From an uncultured Clostridia bacterium (GTDB taxonomy: Bacteria; Bacillota; Clostridia; Peptostreptococcales; Anaerovoracaceae): a stretch of 64,000 nucleotides of DNA. Position numbers and translations under genes: made by a program. Shown one piece after another: positions 9,101 to 17,387 of the stretch. The stretch lies in the NCBI GenBank assembly GCA_934271235.1, contig CAKQQT010000006.1, positions 1 to 64,000 of the forward strand. Reading direction: 5' to 3'. How positions within the stretch are numbered: position 1 is the first letter of the stretch; every line of letters begins with the position of its first letter. Below the pieces are notes generated by a model. The model did no database searches, was not told the origin of the DNA, and was given only the letters and a program-made list of their open reading frames with translations.

Positions 9101-9819
9101 TGCCGTCGGTTTCCCGTCTGGATCAGAGGACGTATCTGTCCGTCAGCGGGACGTTGGCAGACGGGTACAACATCACGCTGGTCACGCAGGAAGCCGAAAA
9201 GGCCTTTGCAGATCTTAAGCTTCCGGCAGGCGTGACTTATGAATTCAGCGGCGAAAACGAGACGATCATGGACGCGATGCAGGATCTGCTGACGATGATG
9301 GGGCTGGGCATCCTGCTGGTCTATCTGATCATGGTAGCGCAGTTCCAGTCGCTCAGATCACCGTTCATCGTCATGTTCACGATCCCGCTGGCCTTTACCG
9401 GCGGACTGCTGGCCCTGCTGCTCTTCGGCAAGGAACTTTCCATCATCGCCATGATCGGCCTGATCCTGCTGGTCGGCGTTATCGTCAACAACGGGATCGT
9501 GCTCGTGGACTATACCAACCAGCTGCGGGCGCGCGGCATGGAGAAACGGGACGCCATCATCATGGCAGGCTCGACGCGTATGCGGCCGGTCCTGATGACC
9601 AGTTTGACCACGATCCTGGGACTGGTGGTCATGGCCGTCGGCAAGACTGCCGGGACCGACATGATGCAGCCGATCGCTTTGGTCTGCATCGGCGGACTGG
9701 TCTACGCGACCGCGCTGACCTTGCTGGTCGTACCGATCATGTATGACATCTTTAACGGCGAGACCTATAAGATGGTCAAGAACGAAGATATCGATATCAG
9801 CGATATCGTGCTCGAATAA
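6157..9819 (+). CDS. RND-family efflux permease with coiled-coil insertion
   Basis: Large inner-membrane proton-driven exporter of 1220 residues in the hydrophobe/amphiphile efflux group. The first transmembrane helix follows the start (KKPMTVFVVVIIII), the porter domain begins with DLLPSIDLPYV, and two sets of transmembrane segments contain the typical GLAVAVGMLVDNSIVV and GLILLVGVIVNNGIVLVDY motifs. Residues about 198-378 are an Ala/Gln/Leu-rich coiled coil inside the first porter region, unlike Gram-negative AcrB. ATG at 6157 is chosen over an in-frame start at 6061 because AGGGG precedes it and the first membrane helix follows at once. No membrane-fusion protein or outer-membrane gene is adjacent, as expected in a monoderm. 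Confidence 0.9.
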   Translation: MSKFSVKKPMTVFVVVIIIIALGIVSLVKMTPDLLPSIDLPYVVVMTTYPGATPEEVEQTVSKPLEQNLATVENLKSIQSVSNSNYSLVVLEFENGADMNTAIVNTMQGVDLVEGSWDDEIGSPYIMKINPNMMPIAIAAVDKKDATTEEVSTFVEDTLMNQLEGITGVASISTGGLIESKVNVSINEDKIEKLNKKLLDKASPSLAEAKGKLNSGLAQIKKAEAKLAESRKTLDQTKDDTYDKLAETSAQLDVAVARASALETQIKTLEGRKAAINAQISQGIYGPQVGVTLPELQEQLKDVESQLAMLQMDSTQAEAAVSQLQQAYQQAERGTYTAQESLDDAYAKLDTAQSQLKSQKAQLNSAMAQLNSAGDQSLADAGLGSMITLDMVSGVLQGQNFSMPAGYIQEDGVRYLVSVGDELTDLAEIKDLYLFHIDGLGDVKLSDVADVFLSDNSDAVYASINGNPGVLLTFSKQSNYPTATVSDNIADKFAQLSDKYEGLTFTTLMDQGEYIYLIIHSILESLAYGALFAVIILLLFLRDIKPTFITLLSIPISITFAIVLMYFSGITINMISLSGLAVAVGMLVDNSIVVIENIFRLRRAGVPPKKAAVAGAKEVGAAITSSTLTTVCVFAPIVFVQGITRQLFTDMALTVTYSLLASLIIAMTLVPSMASMMFVKEPKPEGKGFEGFKRGYRRLLAWNLRHKALVLILVFVLFGYSVYGTLQKGFIFIPDMATPQLSGTMKMNDEEASLEETKKMADKVLDKIGKTEGVETAGGMLSTGNMLSSETSDTEVSLYVIVDQEADLSGGEIADKIEESCKDLDCTVEILSSSSMTSYTSALGGSGVVIRLFGTDQQQLQKAAKTAGKALAKVEGIAEVDNGLVDAQPELHFAVDKEKAMKNGLTVAQVYMQISEALTYEKNASSITLDGDAYDIVVSDGDENSETIKSLKNLELEGTDADGKAKTVKLKDIAKVQETQTLPSVSRLDQRTYLSVSGTLADGYNITLVTQEAEKAFADLKLPAGVTYEFSGENETIMDAMQDLLTMMGLGILLVYLIMVAQFQSLRSPFIVMFTIPLAFTGGLLALLLFGKELSIIAMIGLILLVGVIVNNGIVLVDYTNQLRARGMEKRDAIIMAGSTRMRPVLMTSLTTILGLVVMAVGKTAGTDMMQPIALVCIGGLVYATALTLLVVPIMYDIFNGETYKMVKNEDIDISDIVLE

Positions 9820-9820
9820 A

Positions 9821-9883
9821 CCAAGTCAAAAGCGCCGGGCAGGCATGCGAAGAAGCATGTGCCGCCCGGCGCTTTTGACTTGG
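9821..9883. terminator. Bidirectional terminator, 20-bp perfect stem
   Basis: Between two convergent genes, 9821-9840 and 9864-9883 are perfect reverse complements (20 bp). The stem has a G+C core flanked by AAAA/TTTT tracts and encloses a smaller GGCATGC...GCATGTGCC hairpin. Symmetry suits termination on both strands. Confidence 0.85.
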
Positions 9884-9896
9884 TGTTAAGGATCTC

Positions 9897-12254
9897 TTAC
9901 AGACCTGTCTGGATGGTCCGGTCGATGATGTTGTTCTGGATCTCTTCGCTCAGGTCAACGAAGTAAGCGGAGTATCCGGCTACACGCACCAGGATGTTCC
10001 GGTATTTATCCGGTTCCTTCTGGGCCGCACGCAGCGTCTCGTTGTCCAGAACGTTGATCTGGATGTGGAAACCGTTCTGCGCGAAGTGTGCCCGGAATAC
10101 GGTCTCGATGATGTCCAGACCCTTTTCACCGGCTACCACTGCAGGGTCGAAGCGCTGGTTCAGTAAAAGACCGCTCTGCGGTACCAGTTCGTCGCAGCAT
10201 GCCAGCGAGTTTACAACTGCCGTCGGGCCGTTGACGTCCATACCGATCATCGGGGAGGCGTTATCCGCGAGCGGTGTCATGGAGAGTCTGCCGTCCGGTG
10301 TCGCGCCGGTCTCTTTACCCATCTCAACATTGTAGGACTGCGTTGCAACGAGGATCGTGAACGGTCCGCCATGCGCATCCGGGATGCGCTTCATGGAAGT
10401 TTCCAGCGTATCGATCAGCCAATAGGAATATTTGTCAACGGCTTCGATATCGTTGCCGAACTTCGGCGCCTTGTTGATCAGCATCTGACGCAGGTTTTCC
10501 TTGCCTTCAAAGTTCGTATCCATCAGTTCGACCAGTTCCTTCATGGTCAGATAGTGCTTGTTGAAGACGCATTCTTCGATCGCTGCCATGGAGTCGATCA
10601 TGTTCGCGATGCCGGCAACGCCGATCGCCGAATAGTGGTGATAGGAACCCTTCTGCTGCAGCAGCTTGCCCTGTTCTGCGCAGCCGACCGAGAAGCAGGA
10701 GCCTGTGATCGTCGGCAGGGTGAACGCGTGGCCCGCGAGGGTCCGGTTTGCCATGGTGATGAATTTATCCATGAAGAAGTCTAATTGCTTCCGGTAAGCT
10801 TCCATGACATCTTCCATGCAGGTGAAGGTGCTCGGATCGCCGGTCTCGATACCGAGTTTTTCGCCGTAGAGGGTATCGTAACCGTTGTGGAGCATGATAT
10901 CGAGGACTTTCAGCGGGTTGAAGTAGCCCGGGTTGCTCTGGAAGTCGGTCTTACCCAAAACATGCGGCTCGATGCATCCGCAGATACCCCAGTTTCTGGC
11001 TTCTTTCAGCGTGAAGCCGAGGCTGAGCAGGTACGTGATCGCGGTCGTATCATTGTAGAACGCCGGATGTCCGCCGGTGTCTCTTGCAGCCTGGATAGCC
11101 AGCCGGAAGGTTTCCTCGTCGATGTTCGGATGGAACCGGAAGGAGATACAAGGTTCGTCGGTCTGCAGATCCAGCATGCAGCGCAGGAAGATCCGGGTCA
11201 GCTCGTTGCAGGCGTCCTTGCCGTTTTCGAGCTGTCCGCCGAGCATGACATGCATCCACAGCGGGCATCCCGGGTCCGCCAGGGATTCCGCGTAGCAGCG
11301 GATGTTCCAAACCTCTGCGATCTTGAGCTTGAACTCATGGATGATCTCCGCGAAGTAGGATTCCGGCTTTCCTTCCGCGGCTTCTTTTTCATAGAACGGA
11401 TACATATATTGGTCAAAACGGCCGAGCGTATGGTCGCCGCCGGCGGCTTCCAAGGTGATGGCCAGATGGTTCATCCATACGAACTGCGCGGCCTGCAGGA
11501 AGTTTGTCGGCGGGTTTTCCGGAACGGTCCTGCAGTTTTCTGCCATCGTCAGCAGTTCCTGTTTTCGCTTCGGGTCGGTGCAGGTCTTGGCCTGTTCTTC
11601 CGCCAGGTCCGCATAGCGGTGGGAGAACGCGATGATCGCTTCCATGACGATGATCATGGATTCCCAAGCGATGCGCTGTTCCATATCATAGACGTCTTTG
11701 ACCACGTGCTCGGCCAGTCTTTCCTTGCAGTAGTCGATGTACCAGCGATAACCGCGCTTGATCAGATTATCATAGTCCGGGGAGTGGTTCATCGTGGACT
11801 GGTTGGAAACGCCGTGGGAGAAGATCTTGGCGTCGAGCATCTTGAGGATGTCTTCATCCATCAGGTGCTTCGCGTAATCGCCGAAAGTCTCGCCCTTCCA
11901 TTTCTCTACGATCTCGCGGAGTTCCAGCTTTTCTTCTTCGCTGCGGAAAGCCAGGTGGTCCGAAGGACGTTTGTCGAGGGTGTCGAAGTCCTCATAGAGC
12001 CATCTTGCGACATCCGGATGCATGACCGCGTTGTTCCAGCTGCCGCCCTGATGGCCGGCGATCTGGGAATCTTCGTCGATGAAGATCTTGCGGTTTTCGA
12101 GGTAATAACGGAAAGCCTTCGCGCGCCGTAAGATATAGTTATCCATGGACGGATGGCTGTAGAATTCCGTGATCAATCTGGCACGATCCAGGTCGATCGT
12201 CGGCTGTGAGTTACGGACTTTGTCGCTGAGTCTTGCAATTCTTTCTGATATCAT
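9897..12254 (-). CDS. Glycyl radical enzyme of unassigned substrate (PFL-like family)
   Basis: A 785-residue glycyl radical enzyme. The radical site is G760 in RVAGYSAYF, and the catalytic cysteine is C427 in CGCIEPH, next to the base-like E429. The single thiyl Cys followed by I-E-P is the arrangement of dehydratase or C-N/C-O lyase members, not of pyruvate formate-lyase, which uses two adjacent cysteines. Substrate specificity cannot be read from this alone. I compared it from memory with choline, glycerol/diol, isethionate and hydroxyproline enzymes and do not assign it to any. The ATG overlaps the activase stop by 4 nt (ATGA), with AGGAG upstream, so the pair is translationally coupled. 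The shared operator at 13295 suggests co-regulation with the divergent MutL/B12-mutase operon. Confidence 0.92.
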   Translation of the reverse strand: MISERIARLSDKVRNSQPTIDLDRARLITEFYSHPSMDNYILRRAKAFRYYLENRKIFIDEDSQIAGHQGGSWNNAVMHPDVARWLYEDFDTLDKRPSDHLAFRSEEEKLELREIVEKWKGETFGDYAKHLMDEDILKMLDAKIFSHGVSNQSTMNHSPDYDNLIKRGYRWYIDYCKERLAEHVVKDVYDMEQRIAWESMIIVMEAIIAFSHRYADLAEEQAKTCTDPKRKQELLTMAENCRTVPENPPTNFLQAAQFVWMNHLAITLEAAGGDHTLGRFDQYMYPFYEKEAAEGKPESYFAEIIHEFKLKIAEVWNIRCYAESLADPGCPLWMHVMLGGQLENGKDACNELTRIFLRCMLDLQTDEPCISFRFHPNIDEETFRLAIQAARDTGGHPAFYNDTTAITYLLSLGFTLKEARNWGICGCIEPHVLGKTDFQSNPGYFNPLKVLDIMLHNGYDTLYGEKLGIETGDPSTFTCMEDVMEAYRKQLDFFMDKFITMANRTLAGHAFTLPTITGSCFSVGCAEQGKLLQQKGSYHHYSAIGVAGIANMIDSMAAIEECVFNKHYLTMKELVELMDTNFEGKENLRQMLINKAPKFGNDIEAVDKYSYWLIDTLETSMKRIPDAHGGPFTILVATQSYNVEMGKETGATPDGRLSMTPLADNASPMIGMDVNGPTAVVNSLACCDELVPQSGLLLNQRFDPAVVAGEKGLDIIETVFRAHFAQNGFHIQINVLDNETLRAAQKEPDKYRNILVRVAGYSAYFVDLSEEIQNNIIDRTIQTGL

Positions 12255-13180
12255 ACTACTATCTCCTTCTTATTTTTTTTCATATAGAAACATGGTTTGC
12301 CATACGGTTTTAAGATCTTGTTGGCTGCCCGTACCAGATCCTGCATCGCTTCATCGGACGGCGCCTGGATCTCCTTGAGGGTGTAAGGGACGCCCAGCGA
12401 TGCGTACTTGGATTCTCCCAGGTTGTGGTAAGGGAGCAGCTCATATTCGTGGATATTTGGGATATCTTTGATAAATTCCGCCGTTGCCGTGATATTTTCC
12501 GCACTGTCGTTCAGACCCGGGATGACCGGCGTGCGGATGATGATCGGAATGCCTTTCGCGGCGATGGCCTTGATGTTGCTTAAGATGATCTCGTTGCCGA
12601 CGCCGGTGAGCTCTTTATGTACGGCGGAGTCCATATGCTTGATGTCGATGAACGTTTCGTCGATATAGTCCAGCGCTTTTTCGAAATCCTCGAAGCGGCC
12701 GTAACCGCAGGTTTCCATGGTGGTATGAAGGCGGTTCTGCTTGCATTTTTTGGCCGTCTGATACAGAAGCTCCGGCTGAGTCAGCGGTTCGCCGCCGGAA
12801 AAGGTGACGCCGCCGCCTTTGATCTCATAAAAGAAGCGGTCTTTGTTGACTTCGGTAAAGATCTCATCGGCGGTCATTTCTTTGCCGACGATAGTTTTCG
12901 CCTCCGCATAGCAGATATTGGCGCACGCGAAGCATTTGACGCAGGCGCTGCGGTCGATGCGCAGGCCGTCCTCCTGCGGATGGATGGCGCCTGTCTTGCA
13001 GGCCTTGACACATTCGCCGCAGCCGATGCATTTCTTTGGGAATTCCATGATCTGCATCTGATAGGATTGCGACTCCGGATTGGCGCACCACGCACAGTGC
13101 AGCGGGCAGCCCTTAAAGAATACGATCGTGCGGAGACCGATCCCGTCATGTATGGAACACTTTTGGATATTGAAGATCAA
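12251..13180 (-). CDS. Glycyl radical enzyme activase (radical SAM, two ferredoxin clusters)
   Basis: A 309-residue activating enzyme that uses SAM and a 4Fe-4S cluster to put the radical on the Gly of its partner. The radical SAM motif CPLHCAWC gives C25, C29 and C32, followed by two inserted ferredoxin motifs (CIGCGECVKAC and CVKCFACANIC), as in the long activases of the non-PFL glycyl radical enzymes. TTG at 13180 is preferred as start: AGGAGG sits 8 nt before it and the protein then begins LIFNIQKCSIHDG, matching family N-termini. A GTG at 13243 in the same frame would add 21 atypical residues without a ribosome site. Confidence 0.9.
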   Translation of the reverse strand: MIFNIQKCSIHDGIGLRTIVFFKGCPLHCAWCANPESQSYQMQIMEFPKKCIGCGECVKACKTGAIHPQEDGLRIDRSACVKCFACANICYAEAKTIVGKEMTADEIFTEVNKDRFFYEIKGGGVTFSGGEPLTQPELLYQTAKKCKQNRLHTTMETCGYGRFEDFEKALDYIDETFIDIKHMDSAVHKELTGVGNEIILSNIKAIAAKGIPIIIRTPVIPGLNDSAENITATAEFIKDIPNIHEYELLPYHNLGESKYASLGVPYTLKEIQAPSDEAMQDLVRAANKILKPYGKPCFYMKKNKKEIVV

Positions 13181-13294
13181 AACAGATTCCTCCTGATTTT
13201 TCTGATTTTTGACAATTTGCAGGCCGGTGCCTGCTGTGCTCACATATTTTTTGTTTTATCAAGCTGATGAAAAATATGACAAATTCATGAAAAA

Positions 13295-13309
13295 CGTTGT
13301 CTGACAACG
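13295..13309. promoter_or_regulatory. Palindromic operator in the divergent GRE / MutL promoter region
   Basis: CGTTGTCTGACAACG is a perfect palindrome around the central T at 13302. It is immediately upstream of the mutL-like promoter and also upstream of the likely activase promoter (minus strand, TTGTCA at 13283-13278 and an A+T-rich -10 near 13258). Near-copies occur at 16593 and 20411. TTGTC-N-GACAA operators are typical for GntR/FCD regulators, and such a gene follows at 16627. Confidence 0.7.
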
Positions 13310-13317
13310 AAAATAAG

Positions 13318-13346
13318 TTAACAACAAGCCGAATATCGTTTATAAC
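13318..13346 (+). promoter_or_regulatory. Promoter of the MutL-like/B12-mutase operon
   Basis: -35 TTAACA (13318-13323) and -10 TATAAC (13341-13346) with a 17-bp spacer, 24 nt before the start codon. The operator at 13295-13309 ends 8 bp upstream of the -35 box. Confidence 0.65.
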
Positions 13347-13369
13347 TAAACAAAGTCGGAGGATTGGGT

Positions 13370-14755
13370 ATGAAGTACGTAATTGCAATCGATTTTGGCA
13401 GTACCTTTACCAAGATCGTCATCATTGATCGGGAACAAAAAAAGGTCATCCACAGCGATAAAACGCCGTCCACCGTAGGCACGGACGCAGCGATCGGTAT
13501 GAACCGCTGCTTTGCGATCGCCAGAAACATCATCGGCGAAGAAGAATTCAGCAAAGCGATGAAGATCGCCTCATCCAGCGCGGCCGGAGGGCTGCGGATG
13601 GCAGTGATCGGACTGACCCGTTCGCTGAGCCTGATGGCAGGCGAGTCCGCGGCATTGGGCGCAGGCGCGAAAGTTGTCGCCAACTATATGGGGAAACTCC
13701 GCGATGAGGACATTGCAGATCTCGAGCAGAACAAGGCGGAGATCCTGCTCTTCGGCGGCGGCTATGAACACGGCAATCAGACCATGGTGCTGCACAACGC
13801 GGAGAAGATCGCAGAGTCACAGATCCGTATTCCGATCATCTACTGCGGCAATTCGGACCTTGCCGGAGATATCCGCAGACTCATGATCAGCCGCGGCAAG
13901 GAATGCTTCGTGGTTGAAAATATGCTGCCCAAAATGGGAGAAAAGAATGTAGAGCCGGTGCAGGAAGTCATCCGCAACCTTTTCCTGCAGCGGATCACTG
14001 ATATGAAAGGCTTCGATCAGGTCAAAAAAGAATTTGACAACGATTTTATGCCGACACCGAAAGCGGTTCTGGATGCCGGAGAGTTGCTGAGCAAGGGCAC
14101 GGCGGCGCAAAGCGGACTGGGCCAGCTGATGATCGTGGACATCGGCGGCGCGACGACAGACGTGTACTCCATGAACCAAAACAAGAGCTATCTGGGCGCC
14201 AAGATGACCGGGCTGGAAGAACCGTACGAGAAACGGACCGTGGAAGGAGATCTCGGCATGCGGGAATCTTCCGGGAGCGTTCTGACCGGTGCATACTTAA
14301 GCGAAGCGGCAGCGAAAACAGGGCTCTGCGAAGAGCAGATCCACGCTTCCATCGCGAAGAGGATGGAGGAGCATGAGTTCCTGCCTGACACAAAAGAAGA
14401 ACAAGAACTGGACGACTGCATCGCGGCAGCGGCGATCCGCCGCGCGGCAAGAAGACATGCAGGCTATGTCCGTAAAGCCTATACAACCGGCTGCAGGATG
14501 TTCCAATACGGAAAAAATCTTTCCGAGATCACCGCAGTCATCGGAACAGGAGGGATCCTGGTCTTCAATCCGCGCGCGGCGGAACTGCTCAAAGAGGTTG
14601 AAAAGAAAGCCGACGACGTCGACGCGCTGCTGCCGGAAAAGGTGACCCCTTATCTGGATACGGAATATGTATTGTTTGCAGCGGGCCTTCTGCGGGAGAC
14701 CGATGAGGAAACGGCGCTGTGCATTATGAAGAATAGTTTAAAAGTCTGTGAATGA
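13370..14755 (+). CDS. MutL/GlmL-family B12-mutase reactivase
   Basis: A 461-residue ASKHA-fold ATPase. The N-terminal phosphate loop DFGSTFTK and a second nucleotide motif MIVDIGGATTDVYS are clear. Members of the GlmL/MutL family sit beside B12-dependent mutases such as glutamate mutase and are thought to release damaged cobalamin at the cost of ATP. The next gene, 24 nt downstream, is a B12-dependent mutase-like protein, in keeping with that role. ATG at 13370 is chosen because GGAGG lies 7 nt upstream; a TTG 6 nt earlier is less likely. It differs from the second family member at 40407, which is longer and has a C-terminal Cys motif. Confidence 0.85.
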   Translation: MKYVIAIDFGSTFTKIVIIDREQKKVIHSDKTPSTVGTDAAIGMNRCFAIARNIIGEEEFSKAMKIASSSAAGGLRMAVIGLTRSLSLMAGESAALGAGAKVVANYMGKLRDEDIADLEQNKAEILLFGGGYEHGNQTMVLHNAEKIAESQIRIPIIYCGNSDLAGDIRRLMISRGKECFVVENMLPKMGEKNVEPVQEVIRNLFLQRITDMKGFDQVKKEFDNDFMPTPKAVLDAGELLSKGTAAQSGLGQLMIVDIGGATTDVYSMNQNKSYLGAKMTGLEEPYEKRTVEGDLGMRESSGSVLTGAYLSEAAAKTGLCEEQIHASIAKRMEEHEFLPDTKEEQELDDCIAAAAIRRAARRHAGYVRKAYTTGCRMFQYGKNLSEITAVIGTGGILVFNPRAAELLKEVEKKADDVDALLPEKVTPYLDTEYVLFAAGLLRETDEETALCIMKNSLKVCE

Positions 14756-14779
14756 TCGCGATAAAATAGGGAGGATGAA

Positions 14780-16555
14780 ATGGAACTGAAATTTAACTGG
14801 AAATTTGACATTAAGAATCTGCAGGATGTCGCATCCATGCAAGCCGATGTCGAAAAGGCGGCGGACGGACTCAAGATCGGACGCACCAAATTTATGGAAA
14901 AATACGGCGTGTCTTCCGAACGCGAATACAAAGAAAAGATGATGAAAGAGGGCGTCGTCATGAAGCACTCCGCCATCGGCTATAATACCTGGGAAACAAC
15001 AGAAGACGCAGTCAGAACGGTCTTTCACTCACTGAAAGACGGCGGCTCCTATATCACCCGTTACGGCGTATGCCTGGACTGGGTGATGGGCGTTCCGGAA
15101 GAATATCGCGGCAGGATGCAGGCCGGCTCCGGCGCGATCCTGCGCAACGAAAAGGAATGGATGGCCATCGGACAGATCGAAGCCGTGCAGCCGCACCTCG
15201 GAGACCATATGATCGGTTCTCTGAACTCCCTGCACAATGCGATCAACGGCCTGAAAGCCGGCGTTACTACGATCGGCAACTTTTCTCATTACTATACTTA
15301 CGAATATCCGGGCTTTGATATGGACGAGTACCGTACCAACGATATGTGCAAGGGTCTGCTCCTGATGGCAAAATACAGAGATCAGGGCACCATCGTACAT
15401 TCCAATCTGGACGACGGTTTCGGCGCGCAGTTCCAGGACATGGCAAACCTGGTCGGTTACGCGAAACTCGAACGCTACATCACCGAAGAACTGCTGGGCG
15501 CCAGAATGGGACATTGCTTCGGCAACTTGTTCAATGACCCGATGGTCCGGATCATCTTCAATGTAGCGATGAGCAAGATCAACACCTACCATACGCCGGG
15601 CTCCATGATCTACGGCAACACCATCGATTTCGGTTTCAACATGGCAAGAAACTACGCGAACCTGACATCCTATTCGATGGCCGACGCGATCGGACAGCTG
15701 CTTTGCCCGACCGGCCACGCGATCACACCGATCCCGATCACCGAGGCGATCCGCATCCCGAACGTGGACGAGATCATCGAAGCGCACAACACCGTGGATA
15801 TGGCCATCGAACAGGCGCATTACTATAAAGATTTCGTCGACTACGCGAAAGTCGAAGCAGAAGCGGATCTGCTGGTTGCCTGCGGCAATGTTTTCTTTGA
15901 AAGAGTCCTCAACGCGCTGAACGATCACCACATCGACATCCGCCATCCGGGTGAAATGCTGGCGGCGCTCAAAGCGATCGGACCGGCACAGCTGGAAGCG
16001 AACTTCGGCTCCGGCGAACGCAAAGAAGGCGCGATGCGCGGCAGAGTACCGGTAAGATCGACCTCGATCGTCAAGGAGATCGGCAGACAGCAGGATTCCA
16101 TCCTCTGCGAGATCAAAGACCTTGATAAGAAACCGCTCAAAGGCGTCAACCTGATCGTCGGTTCGACGGATGTACACGAATTCGGCAAGGAGATCTGCAA
16201 GAACATCCTCACCGAAGCCGGCGCGCAGGTCTTTGACCTGGGAACTACCGTTTCTGTGGACGAAGTCGCGGATGCGGTGATCGAAACCGAAAGCCGGGCG
16301 ATCCTGATCAGTACGTTCAACGGCATGGCTTACAGCTTCGGCAAAGCGATGACGGACAAGCTCAAGGAGATCGACGTGCAGGTGCCGTTTGTGATGGGCG
16401 GCAGATTAAATGAGCCGATGGACGGCAACGACGTGCCGGTCGATGTGACCGAACGTTTGAGCGCTTTAGGCATCAATACGGATAACGATATGCAGAAGAT
16501 CGTCGGCTATCTGCAGGAGACCCTCCACCTGCCGGTACCGGGACAGAATGCGTAA
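14780..16555 (+). CDS. B12-dependent mutase-like protein, GlmE-type barrel fused to B12-binding domain
   Basis: A 591-residue protein with two parts. Residues about 1-430 resemble, distantly, the TIM-barrel catalytic subunit of glutamate mutase (GlmE); segments such as GVTTIGNFSHY, HSNLDDGFGAQF and PITEAIRIP fit its pattern. Residues about 455-585 are a cobalamin-binding Rossmann domain with the base-off motif D464-x-H466-x-x-G469, so H466 is the predicted lower ligand of cobalt. In classic glutamate mutase the B12 subunit is separate; here it is fused at the C-terminus. No methylaspartate ammonia-lyase is nearby, so simple glutamate mutase is unlikely. A rearrangement of an amino acid or related acid is the reasonable guess; substrate unknown. 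It is co-transcribed with the MutL-like reactivase. Confidence 0.75.
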   Translation: MELKFNWKFDIKNLQDVASMQADVEKAADGLKIGRTKFMEKYGVSSEREYKEKMMKEGVVMKHSAIGYNTWETTEDAVRTVFHSLKDGGSYITRYGVCLDWVMGVPEEYRGRMQAGSGAILRNEKEWMAIGQIEAVQPHLGDHMIGSLNSLHNAINGLKAGVTTIGNFSHYYTYEYPGFDMDEYRTNDMCKGLLLMAKYRDQGTIVHSNLDDGFGAQFQDMANLVGYAKLERYITEELLGARMGHCFGNLFNDPMVRIIFNVAMSKINTYHTPGSMIYGNTIDFGFNMARNYANLTSYSMADAIGQLLCPTGHAITPIPITEAIRIPNVDEIIEAHNTVDMAIEQAHYYKDFVDYAKVEAEADLLVACGNVFFERVLNALNDHHIDIRHPGEMLAALKAIGPAQLEANFGSGERKEGAMRGRVPVRSTSIVKEIGRQQDSILCEIKDLDKKPLKGVNLIVGSTDVHEFGKEICKNILTEAGAQVFDLGTTVSVDEVADAVIETESRAILISTFNGMAYSFGKAMTDKLKEIDVQVPFVMGGRLNEPMDGNDVPVDVTERLSALGINTDNDMQKIVGYLQETLHLPVPGQNA

Positions 16556-16563
16556 AAAACCCT

Positions 16564-16605
16564 TTGCAAGCATGCCGGACTATGTTAAAATAGATGTATG
16601 ACAAC
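16564..16605 (+). promoter_or_regulatory. GntR-gene promoter with autoregulatory operator
   Basis: TTGCAA (16564-16569) and TAAAAT (16586-16591) are spaced by 16 bp. Immediately downstream is GATGTATGACAAC (16593-16605), which differs at one position from the site at 20411-20423 and at two from the 13295 core. Lying across the predicted transcription start, it suggests self-repression. Confidence 0.6.
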
Positions 16606-16626
16606 AAAGATAAAAGGACAGAGTAA

Positions 16627-17355
16627 ATGGAAGAGAATCAATTATTAAGCAAACTGGCCGTAGAGCATATCAAAACGCAGTCGGATTTTCTGGCTGACCG
16701 CATCAAGGACATGATCGTCGATGAAGAACTGGCAGACGGCTTCACCTTTCCGAACGAGGCGGAGTTCTGCAAGATCCTTAACGTGAGCCGCAGCACCCTG
16801 CGGGAGGCCTATAAGATCCTCGATACGCAGGGCTTTATCCGTAGGACCAAGCGAGGGACTTACATCCGCAGCCGTGACGAGATCGCCGCGCAGGGTAACT
16901 TCACCGCCAGTCTGGAATTGAGCAGCTATCGGGAAATGTGCGAATTTGTCTGTGCGCTGGAACCGGAAGCGGTCTACCTCGCGGCTCAAAAGATCACCGA
17001 AGAAGAGCTGGAAGAACTGCGCCGCCTGATGGAAGACGTGGAAGCCTGCGGGAATGACTACAAAGCGGTCATGAAAAAGAACAGCGCGTTCCATGGCTTT
17101 ATCCGCAAGATCGCTGACAACACGCTGATCACCAGTGCGCTGATGGCTTATTACGACAGTTTTTCACAGCAGATCGTCGAGAACATCTATGCGCAGAACG
17201 ATAATCTGGAAGAGTTTCTGCAAAACTCCCTGCGTGATCACCGAGAACTCTACGCGGCGCTGCAGGCGCATGACTGCGAGACTGCCAGAGATATCGAGTA
17301 CCGGCATCTGGTCGCAGACCTTAAGAAAAAAGAAGAAGTCCAAAGAAAAAAATAG
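16627..17355 (+). CDS. GntR-family regulator, FadR/FCD subfamily
   Basis: A 242-residue regulator. Residues about 15-80 form the GntR winged helix (FPNEAEFCKILNVSRSTLREA is the helix-turn-helix), and residues about 90-230 an all-helical FCD effector domain. FCD proteins usually bind small carboxylates or amino acids through a metal centre. The gene follows the B12-mutase operon, has a candidate operator at its own start, and has matching sites in front of the GRE/MutL pair and one ProC-like gene, so it is the likely local regulator of all of them. Confidence 0.88.
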   Translation: MEENQLLSKLAVEHIKTQSDFLADRIKDMIVDEELADGFTFPNEAEFCKILNVSRSTLREAYKILDTQGFIRRTKRGTYIRSRDEIAAQGNFTASLELSSYREMCEFVCALEPEAVYLAAQKITEEELEELRRLMEDVEACGNDYKAVMKKNSAFHGFIRKIADNTLITSALMAYYDSFSQQIVENIYAQNDNLEEFLQNSLRDHRELYAALQAHDCETARDIEYRHLVADLKKKEEVQRKK

Positions 17356-17387
17356 ATACGCAAAGAATTCTTCGCAAGAATTCCTCG

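Noticed and set aside
10785..12131. A 448-codon open frame on the plus strand antisense to the glycyl radical enzyme
   Set aside because: It has no recognisable family, no ribosome site and lies wholly within a clear enzyme gene. The codon use of the real gene leaves few stops in this frame.
9897..12254. Assignment of the glycyl radical enzyme as trans-4-hydroxyproline dehydratase (HypD), given the ProC genes in the same regulon
   Set aside because: Attractive because HypD makes P5C, but the active-site loop CGCIEPH does not match the GCVET-type loop I recall for HypD. It remains an alternative to test, not a call.
13370..16555. Calling the MutL/B12 pair a normal glutamate mutase
   Set aside because: The B12 domain is fused at the C-terminus, similarity to GlmE is distant, and no methylaspartate ammonia-lyase is present.
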